A stretch of DNA of 64,000 nucleotides from Tenacibaculum pacificus. Lineage in GTDB: Bacteria > Bacteroidota > Bacteroidia > Flavobacteriales > Flavobacteriaceae. This document shows, piece after piece, positions 27,769-36,869 of this stretch; the stretch's first letter is position 1; the number at the start of each line of letters is the position of its first letter. The notes beneath the pieces are model-generated. The model ran no database searches and was not told the DNA's origin. It saw only the letters and a program-made list of their open reading frames with translations. The stretch lies in the NCBI RefSeq assembly GCF_027941775.1, contig NZ_CP115917.1:343001-407000 (forward strand). Direction: 5' to 3'. Both the position numbers and the translations under genes were made by a program.

Positions 27769-28278
27769 AGAAATACTGTCTAGATTTCCGTTTTTAAAGT
27801 TTGTTATTTTTTTTCGATGAAAATCTAAACGAATAACGGTAAGCCATCTACTTGAGTTGCTAATTTGTACGCCCAAACCAAACGCGTAGTATTTACCATC
27901 TTCAAATTTACTTGAAGGTCGCCATATATTACCATAACTAGCTTCAGTAAAAAAGCTATCATCATCATCTTGATCAATGTTATAACGTAAAGTTCCATAG
28001 ATAGGAATTGCATTTAAACTGAACTTAGGATGATGGTCATATCCTAAATTAACAATAGTTGCCCAGCGTTCGGCAAATTTATACCCAAAGCCAGTACGTA
28101 CAAAAATAGCTGAAAATTTTAAAGCATTTTCACCATCATCAGGATTAAATAATACGTAGTTTTCATTAAGTGAAAACGTGAAATTTAAGGAACTTGTAAA
28201 AAAAACTTTCTTTTCTTGGGCTTTTAATGACTGATTTACCGTAAAAATTATTGCAAAAATAAATAGTATTTTTTTCAT
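27742..28278 (-). CDS. Outer-membrane beta-barrel-like protein
   Basis: 178 aa with an N-terminal signal peptide ending near SLKAQ (residue 21), alternating hydrophobic strands with aromatic girdles and a terminal Phe-containing strand (SLGLGFTFL), as expected for a small eight-stranded barrel. Family not firmly recognised. It follows truB in the same direction (36 bp), and a hairpin covers its start codon. It overlaps the previous gene's 3' end. Confidence 0.7.
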   Translation of the reverse strand: MKKILFIFAIIFTVNQSLKAQEKKVFFTSSLNFTFSLNENYVLFNPDDGENALKFSAIFVRTGFGYKFAERWATIVNLGYDHHPKFSLNAIPIYGTLRYNIDQDDDDSFFTEASYGNIWRPSSKFEDGKYYAFGLGVQISNSSRWLTVIRLDFHRKKITNFKNGNLDSISLGLGFTFL

Positions 28279-28305
28279 AGCGCTAAAAAATTATTTAACG
28301 CTATG
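28276..28305 (-). promoter_or_regulatory. Hairpin covering the start codon of the barrel-protein gene
   Basis: Arms CATAGCG and CGCTATG pair perfectly and are extended by TAAA/TTTA after one mismatch. The ATG of the minus-strand gene at 28278 is inside the stem. No T-run follows, so translation control is more likely than termination. Confidence 0.4.
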
Positions 28306-28314
28306 TAACAAAAA

Positions 28315-29010
28315 TTATTCCAATTTTAATGTTTTTATAAATTCGTCAACACTTAAGGCGTTATCAACATGAAAATCACCGATTTTAGTTCTTCTTAATT
28401 TTGATAAATGAGCACCAGAATTTAAAGCAATTCCAAAATCATAAGCTAAAGAACGAATGTATGTTCCTTTACTACAAACAACTCTAAAATCAAGATTATT
28501 ACCATCAATTTTTGTGATTTCAAAAACAGGAATCGTAACTTCTCTTGTTTTTATTTCGGTAGTTTCTCCTTTTCTTGCTAATTCATATAAACGTACACCT
28601 TCTTTTTTTATCGCTGAAAAAATAGGTGGTTTTTGCTGAATTACTCCTGTAAATTGTTTGGTTGTTTCATTAATTAATTCTTCGGTAATATGTTCCGTAG
28701 AAAAAGTTTCATTTATTTCGGTTTCCAAATCATAACTAGGCGTTGTTCCTCCTAAAGTAATTGTTCCCGTGTATTCTTTTATTTGTCCTTGATATTCATC
28801 AATAATTTTGGTTTTTTTACCTGTACAAAGTATCAATAACCCAGTTGCCAAGGGATCTAAAGTTCCAGCATGCCCAACTTTAATTTTTTTGATGTTAAAT
28901 CGTTGTCTTATTTCCCAACGCAATTTGTTAACCACTTGAAAAGAAGTCCATTCTAAGGGTTTATCAATTAATAAAACTTGTCCGTTTTTATAATCTTCTT
29001 CAGTTTTCAT
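28315..29010 (-). CDS. truB: tRNA pseudouridine(55) synthase
   Basis: Makes pseudouridine 55 in the T-loop of tRNAs. 231 aa, somewhat short since the C-terminal PUA-like extension is reduced. Contains DKPLEWTSFQVV near the start, the catalytic Asp motif GHAGTLDPLATGLL near residue 48, KPPIFSAIKKEGVRLYELAR near 127 and VVCSKGTYIRSLA near 177. Starts 3 bp after uppP in a ftsX-DUF3098-uppP-truB string. Confidence 0.95.
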   Translation of the reverse strand: MKTEEDYKNGQVLLIDKPLEWTSFQVVNKLRWEIRQRFNIKKIKVGHAGTLDPLATGLLILCTGKKTKIIDEYQGQIKEYTGTITLGGTTPSYDLETEINETFSTEHITEELINETTKQFTGVIQQKPPIFSAIKKEGVRLYELARKGETTEIKTREVTIPVFEITKIDGNNLDFRVVCSKGTYIRSLAYDFGIALNSGAHLSKLRRTKIGDFHVDNALSVDEFIKTLKLE

Positions 29011-29013
29011 AAT

Positions 29014-29808
29014 TTAATTTAATAAAGAGTATCCTATAGCTATTAATCCTACAACAGCACAGTAAATTGAAAAATAAGATAATTTGCTTTTTTTAACTAA
29101 AGCAATCATCCAGTTACAGGCAACTAAACCTGAAAGAAAAGCAGCAATAAAACCTGCTGATATTGGTATGATTTCTGAAGATTGAAAATTAATATCTCCA
29201 CCTAAAAAATCTTTTGCTATTTTTCCGAAGATAAGAGGAACGACCATTAAAAATGAAAATCGTGCTGCTTTACTACGGTCAATTCCTAATAAAACAGAAG
29301 TAGAAATAGTAGCTCCAGAGCGTGAAATTCCTGGTAACATTGCAATAGCTTGAGAAATTCCAATAATTAATGAATTATTAAAAGAAACTTCTTTGTTAGT
29401 GTTTTTAGCTTTATCAGCAAATAATAATAAACCTGCTGTAATTAATAACATAATTCCTACTAATAATATTTTTCCACCGAAAAAAGATTCTAATTGTTTT
29501 TCAAAAGCTAATCCAATAATTACTGCAGGAAGCATCGAAATTATAATTTTTACTGAAAACTTCATTTCTTCATTCCATTTAAATTGGAACAATCCTTTGA
29601 AAATTTCAGCAACTTCTTTTCTAAAAACAACCAAAGTACTTAATGCGGTTGCAAAATGTAAAACAACGGTAAAAGTTAAACTTTCTTCGGGAACAGAGGT
29701 ATCTCCTAAAATTGCTTTTGCCAATTCTAAATGACCACTAGATGATACAGGTAAAAACTCGGTAAGTCCTTGAATAATTCCAAGGATAATTGCTTCTAAT
29801 AAATTCAC
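29014..29808 (-). CDS. uppP: Undecaprenyl-diphosphatase
   Basis: Recycles undecaprenyl pyrophosphate for wall and polysaccharide synthesis. 264-aa membrane protein of the BacA/UppP family with about eight helices. The Glu-rich motif GLTEFLPVSSSGHL is near residue 15 and the second motif PGISRSGATIS near 158. Operon with DUF3098 (2 bp) and truB (3 bp). Confidence 0.96.
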   Translation of the reverse strand: MNLLEAIILGIIQGLTEFLPVSSSGHLELAKAILGDTSVPEESLTFTVVLHFATALSTLVVFRKEVAEIFKGLFQFKWNEEMKFSVKIIISMLPAVIIGLAFEKQLESFFGGKILLVGIMLLITAGLLLFADKAKNTNKEVSFNNSLIIGISQAIAMLPGISRSGATISTSVLLGIDRSKAARFSFLMVVPLIFGKIAKDFLGGDINFQSSEIIPISAGFIAAFLSGLVACNWMIALVKKSKLSYFSIYCAVVGLIAIGYSLLN

Positions 29809-29810
29809 GC

Positions 29811-30053
29811 TTATTTTTTTGGATTGGCTAAAATAGCATAAATTTCGATTCCTAAACCGATAATAACCAAGGTTGGTGCTAAACGAATTCTGCGCCAGCT
29901 ATAAATTTCTTCATTAAAAATAGTTGGGTCATCGCTTCCGCCACCTGCCATTAAAATAAAGCCTAGTGCAATAACCGCTAAACCTATTAACATAATGATA
30001 TAATTTTGTTTACCAAATAAAAATTCTTGTTTTGAGGTAGTGTCTTTTTTCAT
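29811..30053 (-). CDS. DUF3098 small membrane protein
   Basis: 80 aa with two membrane helices (NYIIMLIGLAVIALGFILMAG, APTLVIIGLGIEIYAIL) around a short polar loop. The family is found in Bacteroidota next to ftsX and uppP, as here, and its function is unknown. Its order suggests a role in cell-envelope work. Confidence 0.85.
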   Translation of the reverse strand: MKKDTTSKQEFLFGKQNYIIMLIGLAVIALGFILMAGGGSDDPTIFNEEIYSWRRIRLAPTLVIIGLGIEIYAILANPKK

Positions 30054-30060
30054 AAAAATT

Positions 30061-30939
30061 TTAGTAATACAAATCGTTTGTTTGTAAGTTTAAAAAACGT
30101 TGTGTTGCAAAAAAGGTACTGATAGCGGTAATAAAAAAAGCTGTAAATAAAACACCTCCAGTTAAATAGGTTATTGAGGTGTAATCAGTTAATAGTTCTA
30201 AAGTAGGAATGTTTTTATCTATATAATAAATTACAATAGCTAATCCACATAAAGAAATAACAGCCCCTAAAAGTCCTAGTTTTATACTTTTCCAAATAAA
30301 AGGTCTACGGATAAAACCTTTAGTTGCACCTACCATTTGCATTGTTTTAATATTAAATCGTTTAGAATAAATAGATAATCTGATTGAACTATTGATTAAT
30401 AGAATAACCATTAATCCGAAGAAGCCACTTAAAACTAATAACCAAAAACTGATTCGTTGAATGTTTTCAGTTAGTAACCTAACTAAAGGTTTATCGTAAT
30501 TTACTTCTGCAACAAAATCGTTTTTATCAAAAGATTTTTTAATAATATCCATTTTTTCAGGAGTTACAAAATCGGCTTTTAAATAAATATCAACACCATT
30601 TTTAAGAGGATTATCTCCTAAGAATTTTAAAAAATCTTCTCCTAAATCTTCTTTATAGGTTTTTGCAGCTTCTGCTTTAGAAATATAAATTGCTTTATTT
30701 GTATAGCTTTCTTTTTCAAGAGATGCTTTAAATTTTTGGCGTTGTGTTTTGGTTACATCATCATTTAAAAATAGCGTCATTACTACTTTTTCTTTAAAAT
30801 GATTAGCAACTTTAGTTGATTTAAGTATAACTAATCCTAAAAATCCCATCATAAAAAGTACCAAAGCAATGCTTATTACTACAGAAATGTAAGAGGATTG
30901 TAGGCGGCGTTTTTGAAAAGAGTCAAAAGATTTAGACAT
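30061..30939 (-). CDS. ftsX: Cell division protein FtsX
   Basis: 292-aa permease-like partner of FtsE that activates wall hydrolases at the septum. One N-terminal helix, an extracytoplasmic domain (about 50-165) and three C-terminal helices fit FtsX; MQMVGATKGFIRRPF near residue 205 is the typical cytoplasmic loop. ftsE is not beside it. First gene of a string with DUF3098, uppP and truB. Confidence 0.93.
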   Translation of the reverse strand: MSKSFDSFQKRRLQSSYISVVISIALVLFMMGFLGLVILKSTKVANHFKEKVVMTLFLNDDVTKTQRQKFKASLEKESYTNKAIYISKAEAAKTYKEDLGEDFLKFLGDNPLKNGVDIYLKADFVTPEKMDIIKKSFDKNDFVAEVNYDKPLVRLLTENIQRISFWLLVLSGFFGLMVILLINSSIRLSIYSKRFNIKTMQMVGATKGFIRRPFIWKSIKLGLLGAVISLCGLAIVIYYIDKNIPTLELLTDYTSITYLTGGVLFTAFFITAISTFFATQRFLNLQTNDLYY

Positions 30940-31001
30940 TATTAAGTAGTAGTTTTAGATACTGCAAGATACAAATATTTACGAAATTCAAAATGAATGT
31001 A

Positions 31002-31403
31002 TTACTCGATTTCTTGGCATAATTCAATTAAAACACCATTTGTTGTTTTAGGATGTAAAAAAGCTACTAATTTATTATCAGCTCCTTTTTTTGGTGTTTT
31101 ATTAAGTACTGTAAAACCTTCTTTTTGTAAGCGTTTTATTTCTGATTTTATATCGGTAACGGCAAAAGCAATATGATGTATACCTTCACCTTTTTTTGCT
31201 ATAAATTTAGCAATAGGACTTTCGGGATTTGTGGCTTCTAAAAGTTCAATTTTATTTTCTCCTGATTTAAAAAAAGAAGTTTTAACGGCTTCACTAGCTA
31301 CTTCTTCCGTTTTATAATGTGGTTTTCCAAAAAGTGAAGCAAATAATTCATTTGATTTTTCTAAATCTTTTACCGCAATTCCAATATGTTCTATGTTGTT
31401 CAT
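31002..31403 (-). CDS. mce: Methylmalonyl-CoA epimerase
   Basis: Interconverts R- and S-methylmalonyl-CoA. 133-aa VOC-fold protein beginning MNNIEHIGIAVKDLEKS; metal ligands are expected at the His of EHIGIAV, His of IHHIAFAV and Glu of LIELCQ near the C-terminus. Standard length. Stands alone, transcribed like ftsX. Confidence 0.93.
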   Translation of the reverse strand: MNNIEHIGIAVKDLEKSNELFASLFGKPHYKTEEVASEAVKTSFFKSGENKIELLEATNPESPIAKFIAKKGEGIHHIAFAVTDIKSEIKRLQKEGFTVLNKTPKKGADNKLVAFLHPKTTNGVLIELCQEIE

Positions 31404-31643
31404 CTGATAAATATAAAAAATATTAAGGAGATTATCCTTTTTAGAATACTGTTTCCTTATTCTGATAAATAAAATAATAAAAAAACTGTTATTCGTTTTT
31501 ATTCAAACATTGAGTATAAAACAAATGTAAATAAGACAGGGTATTCTCTTCGTTGCTAAGGGTGTTTTTCTCTATTTTTTTATTTAAAATATTGATTTAC
31601 TTATATGTTGATAAAAAAAATATTTTTGAAAGAAACAAGAGTG

Positions 31644-31651
31644 TATATTTG
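31644..31651 (+). promoter_or_regulatory. -7 element of the 204-aa unknown gene
   Basis: TATATTTG, 29 bp before the start at 31680. No proper -33 is seen. Confidence 0.45.
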
Positions 31652-31679
31652 ATTATAATTAAACCAAATTTAGCGTATC

Positions 31680-32294
31680 ATGGAAGAAAAAAATATTTCT
31701 GAAAAAATCAGAGAAGAAAAACAAACTGTTTTTTCGTATAAAGACGAAGGAAGAACTAAAGAAATGCTTAATTATACCGAAATTATTGATGTATTAAAGC
31801 TTTATGATGTTACTAGAATATCACCTATTGAAAAAGCTTTAGGTTACGAAGACTCTCGTATTAACACATTCAATTTTGTACAGTTTAAAAAGTATTTAGG
31901 ACGTATTGAAAATTTAAGTAAAAAAGCTGGTATTGAAATTACTGGTATTAGTTTTATTGCTACTGCAAAGCAAATAGATAATACAAACGATAAAGGCTAT
32001 GGATGTTTAATTTATCTTCCGTCAACTACAGTTAATGGAGAACAAGTATTATTTGATCCTGAGCAAAGTGTTAAACAAAGAAAATTAGTAACCTTTAAAG
32101 AAATGTTAGCAAAACATGGCTATAATTGGATTTATGACTCAAAAGAATCTTATAGTAAAGGTAAAAGAAGAGATTACAATTACAAAATAGAGTTAGAACA
32201 GAGTGTATTAAGGAGAGCAGCTCAAGGTGATGAAAGTGGTGCAGGAAATTTAACTCATATTAAACCACCATATTTAGATCAAGGAGAAAAATAG
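31680..32294 (+). CDS. Hypothetical protein
   Basis: 204 aa, no family recognised. No signal peptide or membrane helix. Charged and basic overall, with a stretch of alternating beta-type segments in the middle (AGIEITGISFIATAKQ, YGCLIYLPSTTVNG) and a loose polar C-terminus ending YLDQGEK. Upstream of the sensor gene set by 48 bp but it has its own promoter element, so co-function is not shown. Confidence 0.7.
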   Translation: MEEKNISEKIREEKQTVFSYKDEGRTKEMLNYTEIIDVLKLYDVTRISPIEKALGYEDSRINTFNFVQFKKYLGRIENLSKKAGIEITGISFIATAKQIDNTNDKGYGCLIYLPSTTVNGEQVLFDPEQSVKQRKLVTFKEMLAKHGYNWIYDSKESYSKGKRRDYNYKIELEQSVLRRAAQGDESGAGNLTHIKPPYLDQGEK

Positions 32295-32342
32295 TATTCT
32301 TTTGTTTTTTAGATGTACTTTAATTAAAACAATTATTATATA

Positions 32343-32942
32343 ATGTTCCAACATTTGTCTCTCTTTTTTCAGATTATAACAGCAGTTATTTGTTTGTTTT
32401 TATATGAAAAATATAAAGATCAAGGTTTTTATATTTATCTTTTGATCTTACTTGTTTTTACTGCAATAATTGAGGTGGTTGGAACATATCTTCTTTACAC
32501 AGATATTGGAAGTTATTTTCTATCTTACTTTTTTGTTTTTTTTCAAAATACATTATTAATTCTGATATTTAAGGAGTTATTGAGGAAAAAAAGTGTCGTT
32601 TATCTTTTGTATTTTCTATTTTTAATTTTTTGGGTAATTTATTTTAATGATATGAATGAAGTTTATCTAATTATTATTTTAGGTGCAACAAATAGTGCAA
32701 TATTTCCTTTTATATACCTTAAAGAACTTTTAATGTCAGATGAAATAATAAACTATAAGAAACTATTGCCTTTTTGGGTTTCAGTCGGTTTTTTAATTTT
32801 TTATTTACCTTCGATTCCTTTTTTTAGTATGTTAAATTATATGCATAGTAGAGGGTTATTTTTCATCTTGAATATACTTGTAATATTGATGAATATATTT
32901 ATAATTTACGGTTTACTATGCAGCAAGAAAGAGAAATATTAA
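32343..32942 (+). CDS. Polytopic membrane protein before a histidine kinase
   Basis: 199 aa, almost wholly hydrophobic, with about six membrane helices and a cytoplasmic KKEKY tail. No family recognised. It overlaps the histidine-kinase start by 25 nt, so the two are translationally coupled; the kinase has only one helix and no sensor domain, so this protein is the likely signal-sensing partner (inference). Confidence 0.75.
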   Translation: MFQHLSLFFQIITAVICLFLYEKYKDQGFYIYLLILLVFTAIIEVVGTYLLYTDIGSYFLSYFFVFFQNTLLILIFKELLRKKSVVYLLYFLFLIFWVIYFNDMNEVYLIIILGATNSAIFPFIYLKELLMSDEIINYKKLLPFWVSVGFLIFYLPSIPFFSMLNYMHSRGLFFILNILVILMNIFIIYGLLCSKKEKY

Positions 32943-33685
32943 TAATAACCACTTTAATAATCATCGTAATTGTTGGTTTTTTAGTGATTTTATTTACAGT
33001 GTTTCAGCGTCGTAAAAACAAGTTGTTAGAAGAAAGAGATATTGCTAAAAAATATTTTGAAACGGCAATTACAGAAACACAAATAGAAATAAGAGAAGAA
33101 ACCTTACGTGGTATTAGTTGGGAATTACACGATAATATAGGACAACTTTTAACATTAGCAAAAATACAATTACAATATGCATCGCCTGGTAATATTGATG
33201 ACATAAAAGAAACAATTACTAAAAGTTTAGTAGAAATAAGAGCACTTTCAAAATCAATAAATCCAGAATTTATAAATAGCATTAACTTTACAGTTGCTTT
33301 ACAGTTAGAAATTGACCGTTTTAATAGGTTAAATTATATAACAGCTAGTTTAACTATTATCGGTGAAAAAATAGATTTAGATCAAAAATCAGGAATCATT
33401 ATTTTTAGAATTTTACAAGAATTTTTTTCGAATACAATTAAACATGCAAAAGCTACAAATTTAGATGTAACAATTAAGTATAGTGAAAATGAGGTAGAAA
33501 TTACAGCTAAAGATGATGGTGTAGGTTTTATTTTAGGTGAGGTAAAAATAAATGGTATTGGTCTAGGGAATATAAAAAATAGAGCAAAATTAATAGGTGC
33601 CAAAGCTAATTTAACATCAATACCAACAAAAGGTACTACCTTAGTCATTAATTATTTTTTTAATACAGAAGAACTTATCAACTAA
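32918..33685 (+). CDS. Sensor histidine kinase, NarX/DegS-like (HisKA_3)
   Basis: 255 aa: one membrane helix (about 7-27), a short coiled linker, then a HisKA_3 dimerisation region with the phospho-His in SWELHDNIGQLL near residue 68, followed by a HATPase_c domain with an N box (EFFSNTIKHAKA near 166) and G boxes (DDGVGF near 199, GIGLGNI near 212). Lacks an extracellular sensor domain. Forms a set with the membrane protein upstream and the regulator 25 bp downstream. Confidence 0.92.
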   Translation: MQQEREILIITTLIIIVIVGFLVILFTVFQRRKNKLLEERDIAKKYFETAITETQIEIREETLRGISWELHDNIGQLLTLAKIQLQYASPGNIDDIKETITKSLVEIRALSKSINPEFINSINFTVALQLEIDRFNRLNYITASLTIIGEKIDLDQKSGIIIFRILQEFFSNTIKHAKATNLDVTIKYSENEVEITAKDDGVGFILGEVKINGIGLGNIKNRAKLIGAKANLTSIPTKGTTLVINYFFNTEELIN

Positions 33686-33710
33686 CCTACTAAAAAAAAC
33701 CTTAATAAAT

Positions 33711-34355
33711 ATGACATATTCAGTTGTTGTTGTTGACGACCACACGCTTTTATCTCAAGCCATTGAAGGAATGGTAAATTCATTTGATAAATTTAAAGTA
33801 CTATACACCAGTAAAAATGGACAAGAATTAGTCGATAAATTTAAAATATCAGCTAAAAATGTACCCGATATTGTTTTAATGGATGTTAATATGCCAGTAA
33901 TGAATGGTATTGAAGCTACAGAATGGGTTTCAGAAAATTTTCCAGCAGTAAATGTAATGGCTTTATCAGTTGAAGATGCTGAAAATACCATGTTAAAAAT
34001 GTTGAAAGTGGGTGCTGTTGGTTATTTATTAAAAGATACCGAAAAAAATGTTTTAGAAAAAGCACTACTTGAAGTGATGGATAATGGCTTTTATCATACA
34101 AGAAATGTAACTACATTATTATTAAATTCTATTTCAGGAAAAAACGAAAAAGAAAATGTCAACTTCAAGTGTAATGAAATGATATTCATGAAGTTAGCTT
34201 GTTCTGAATTGACTTATAAAGAAATTGCAGACAAGATGTTTTTAAGCCCTAAAACGATAGATGGTTATCGTGATAGTTTGTTTACAAAGTTAAATGTAAG
34301 AAATAGAGTAGGGTTAGTAATATATGCAGTGAAAAATAAAATTTACACTCCGTAA
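33711..34355 (+). CDS. NarL/LuxR-type response regulator
   Basis: 214 aa. Receiver domain: acidic pair in VVVDDHTLL, phosphoacceptor Asp in VLMDVNMPVMNG near residue 55, Thr/Ser switch replaced by ALS, and Lys in YLLKDT near 107. C-terminal LuxR HTH: LTYKEIADKMFLSPKTIDGYRDS near 165. Partner of the kinase 25 bp upstream; targets unknown. Confidence 0.93.
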   Translation: MTYSVVVVDDHTLLSQAIEGMVNSFDKFKVLYTSKNGQELVDKFKISAKNVPDIVLMDVNMPVMNGIEATEWVSENFPAVNVMALSVEDAENTMLKMLKVGAVGYLLKDTEKNVLEKALLEVMDNGFYHTRNVTTLLLNSISGKNEKENVNFKCNEMIFMKLACSELTYKEIADKMFLSPKTIDGYRDSLFTKLNVRNRVGLVIYAVKNKIYTP

Positions 34356-34376
34356 TTTTATCCTTAAATTTGCAGC

Positions 34377-34772
34377 ATGGAAGAAACTAACAGACAACGA
34401 AAAATTGCAGGAGTATTGCAACTAGATTTGGTAGACGTTTTACAACGTGCTGCACAAGATGGAATGAAGGGAGTAATTATATCGGTATCTAAAGTTTCGG
34501 TTACTGCCGATTTAGGAGTCGCTAAAATATATTTAAGCGTTTTTCCTTCGGATAAAAGAGATGAAATTGTAGAAGGTGTAATTTCTAATACGCCGTTAAT
34601 TCGTCGTGAATTAGCAAAACGTACAAGAAATCAATTAAGAAGAATGCCAGAATTATTGTTTTTTGGAGATGATAGTCTTGATTATATTGAAGATATTGAT
34701 AAGTCTTTAAAAGGTGAAGATGTAGATCCTATTCAAAATCCTGATGTATTGCCACGTCGTCAAAAACGTTAA
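34377..34772 (+). CDS. rbfA: 30S ribosome-binding factor A
   Basis: 131-aa KH-like assembly factor for the 30S subunit. Opens ETNRQRKIAGVLQLDLVDVL and contains VSVTADLGVAKIYLSVFP and RNQLRRMPELLFFGDDSLDY, which are typical of RbfA. It lies 21 bp after the response regulator and 40 bp before the LolC/E-like permease. Confidence 0.95.
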   Translation: MEETNRQRKIAGVLQLDLVDVLQRAAQDGMKGVIISVSKVSVTADLGVAKIYLSVFPSDKRDEIVEGVISNTPLIRRELAKRTRNQLRRMPELLFFGDDSLDYIEDIDKSLKGEDVDPIQNPDVLPRRQKR

Positions 34773-34812
34773 TAAATTTTCTTTACATTGCTAATTAAAA
34801 TTTATTAAAATT

Positions 34813-36015
34813 TTGAAATTTTCTTTATACATCGCTAAAAGATACCTGTTTTCTAAAACAAGCACAAACGCCATAAATATTATTACATTTATTGCGGTTT
34901 TTAGCGTTGTTGTAGGGGCTTTGGCATTATTTGTTATTTTATCGGGTTTTTCAGGATTAAGAACTTTTAGTGATTCTTTATTGAATGCCTCTGATCCTGA
35001 TATCAAAATAACGACAGTAAGAGGAAAATCTTTTGAATATTCTGATGATGTTCATCAGAAATTAATAAAAGATACTGAAATAAAGACAATTTCAAAAGTA
35101 ATAGAAGAACGTGTCTTTTTAAAATATAAAGATAAAACACATATTGCTTATATTAAAGGAGTAGATGCTAGTTATAAAGGTATTATTCCTGTAGATTCAC
35201 TATTAACTGTTGGTACTTGGGTCGATCCTGAGTTTAAAAATACCGCAGTTATTGGCTACGGAATTTCATATAAATTATCGTTAGGAGTTTTAAATTTTGG
35301 CGCACCATTACAAATTATGGTTCCAAAGCCAGGAAAAGGATTTGTAAATGCCAATAATGCTTATGTATCTGTTGATACGCAAGTAATAGGAGCGTATTCA
35401 GGATCTGAAGAATTTCAAAATAAATATGTTTTTACAGAATTATCTTTAGCGCAAGAGTTGTTAAATTATACTGAAAATCAGATTTCAGGAATCGAACTAA
35501 AACTACAACCAACTGTTGATTTAGATGATTTTCAAGAGCAATTACAACAGCGTTTAGGAGCTAATTTTGAAGTTAAAACAAGAGCGCAATTAAATGCGTT
35601 GTACTATAAAGTAATTAATACCGAAAATTTTATTTCTTATTTAATTTTTACATTGATAATAGCGATAGCCTTGTTTAATGTGATAGGTTCTATTATAATG
35701 ATGATTATTGATAAGCGTCAAAACTTAAAAACTTTGTATAATTTAGGTGCTAGTATTGAGGAGATAAAAAAGATATTCATTCTACAAGGATTTTTATTAA
35801 CCATTGTAGGAATGATTGTAGGAATCGTTTTGGGAGTTTTATTAGTGTTAATTCAGCAACGTTATGAGTTATTTATGATAACTCAAAATTTAGCATATCC
35901 AGTAGAATTCAGATGGATAAATTTATTGGTTGTAATTCTTACCATTTCAATACTTGGTTATATTGCCGCTAAAATAGCTAGTTCAAGAATATCGAAAACG
36001 TTTATCGAAAAATAA
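34813..36015 (+). CDS. ABC transporter permease, LolC/LolE family
   Basis: 400-aa FtsX/MacB-type permease of lipoprotein-release transporters. N-terminal helix (ITFIAVFSVVVGALALFVIL), a periplasmic domain and three C-terminal helices with LKTLYNLGASIEEIKKIF in between. The start is a TTG at 34813 reading MKFSLYIAKRYLFSK; no in-frame ATG fits that family N-terminus. The ATPase partner LolD is not in the window. Confidence 0.9.
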   Translation: MKFSLYIAKRYLFSKTSTNAINIITFIAVFSVVVGALALFVILSGFSGLRTFSDSLLNASDPDIKITTVRGKSFEYSDDVHQKLIKDTEIKTISKVIEERVFLKYKDKTHIAYIKGVDASYKGIIPVDSLLTVGTWVDPEFKNTAVIGYGISYKLSLGVLNFGAPLQIMVPKPGKGFVNANNAYVSVDTQVIGAYSGSEEFQNKYVFTELSLAQELLNYTENQISGIELKLQPTVDLDDFQEQLQQRLGANFEVKTRAQLNALYYKVINTENFISYLIFTLIIAIALFNVIGSIIMMIIDKRQNLKTLYNLGASIEEIKKIFILQGFLLTIVGMIVGIVLGVLLVLIQQRYELFMITQNLAYPVEFRWINLLVVILTISILGYIAAKIASSRISKTFIEK

Positions 36016-36079
36016 AATTTTCATAATATTTTAAATTTTAGTTTAGTAAGTTAAGGTTTTTTATTTTCTAAGCGATTTT

Positions 36080-36475
36080 TTAGGTACTATATAGCTTGCT
36101 GAATATTTTAGGTTTTTTTTTAGTTATCTTGAAGTTATTAAACGCTTCTTGATACCATTTTGAATCAGCAGAAAAAGTATCATAAAATTCTACTACAGCA
36201 GGAACATAAAACCCTCCATCAATACAAGGTTGAATTCCTGTTATTCCTACTCCAAGTTTTTTAACTCTGTTTAATACTATTTGAAAATCTGATTCTGAGA
36301 AATAATATATCCATTCAGAGTCAAATCCATCATTTATATTTTCAAGTTCCTTAAACACATTGGTTTTTAAATATTCATCTTCTTTTATTTGGTCTTCTTT
36401 GCTATAATTTTTGAATTTTAGCATTGCCTTTTCTAAGGTTTTTAACTTAGCTTTCTTTTTAGGATTACCAATCAC
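36080..36475 (-). CDS. Hypothetical protein
   Basis: 131 aa, no family recognised. Basic N-terminus, then an acidic/aromatic core (SEWIYYFSESDFQIVLNRV, read in parts) and a Lys-rich tail. The start is a GTG at 36475; an ATG 51 bp further in (MLKFKNYS) is an alternative. No signal peptide or membrane helix. In a pocket of small unknown genes. Confidence 0.55.
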   Translation of the reverse strand: MIGNPKKKAKLKTLEKAMLKFKNYSKEDQIKEDEYLKTNVFKELENINDGFDSEWIYYFSESDFQIVLNRVKKLGVGITGIQPCIDGGFYVPAVVEFYDTFSADSKWYQEAFNNFKITKKKPKIFSKLYST

Positions 36476-36530
36476 AATTTTAATTTTTTAGTTAATATTA
36501 TTTTAATAGTAGATTCGTACTAGTAATTTT

Positions 36531-36743
36531 TTAAGAGTCAGTGAATTCCCAATCAACATCTCCTAAATCTATTTTTTTATGCATTTCGAACTCAAGACTA
36601 GAGATTCCTGCAAAATAATTAGAGACTTTAAAACTTAAACCAGTCAATGTTCCTGCTTCTATATTTAATTTAGAACATCTTTCAATTTCATTTTTAATAT
36701 TTAAATACTGTTCATCACTTAATATTATTTCTATCTTTTTCAT
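36531..36743 (-). CDS. Hypothetical small protein
   Basis: 70 aa, no family recognised. Acidic, soluble, beginning MKKIEIILSDEQYLNIKNEI and ending with an Asp/Trp-rich tail (DLGDVDWEFTDS). ATG start with AT-rich leader. Same strand as, and 55 bp before, the 131-aa gene at 36080. Confidence 0.55.
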   Translation of the reverse strand: MKKIEIILSDEQYLNIKNEIERCSKLNIEAGTLTGLSFKVSNYFAGISSLEFEMHKKIDLGDVDWEFTDS

Positions 36744-36811
36744 TAAAATTTATTTTTAAATGATTATAATTTAGTTTGATTTTTAGGTAGTTAATAAAAA
36801 CATAAATAAAT

Positions 36812-36848
36812 AAAAAATCCTCACATATTTTTGAAATAGGGGAGGATT
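36812..36848 (-). terminator. Terminator after the Lys-rich secreted protein gene
   Basis: AATCCTC / GAGGATT stem, 19-nt loop, T-run on the minus strand; 21 bp after the stop at 36870. Confidence 0.6.
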
Positions 36849-36869
36849 GATAGTTTCTCTTTTTGATTT

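Noticed and set aside
31440..31500. Short AGAATA/TATTCT inverted repeat before the 204-aa gene
   Set aside because: Six-bp arms in AT-rich DNA are expected by chance.
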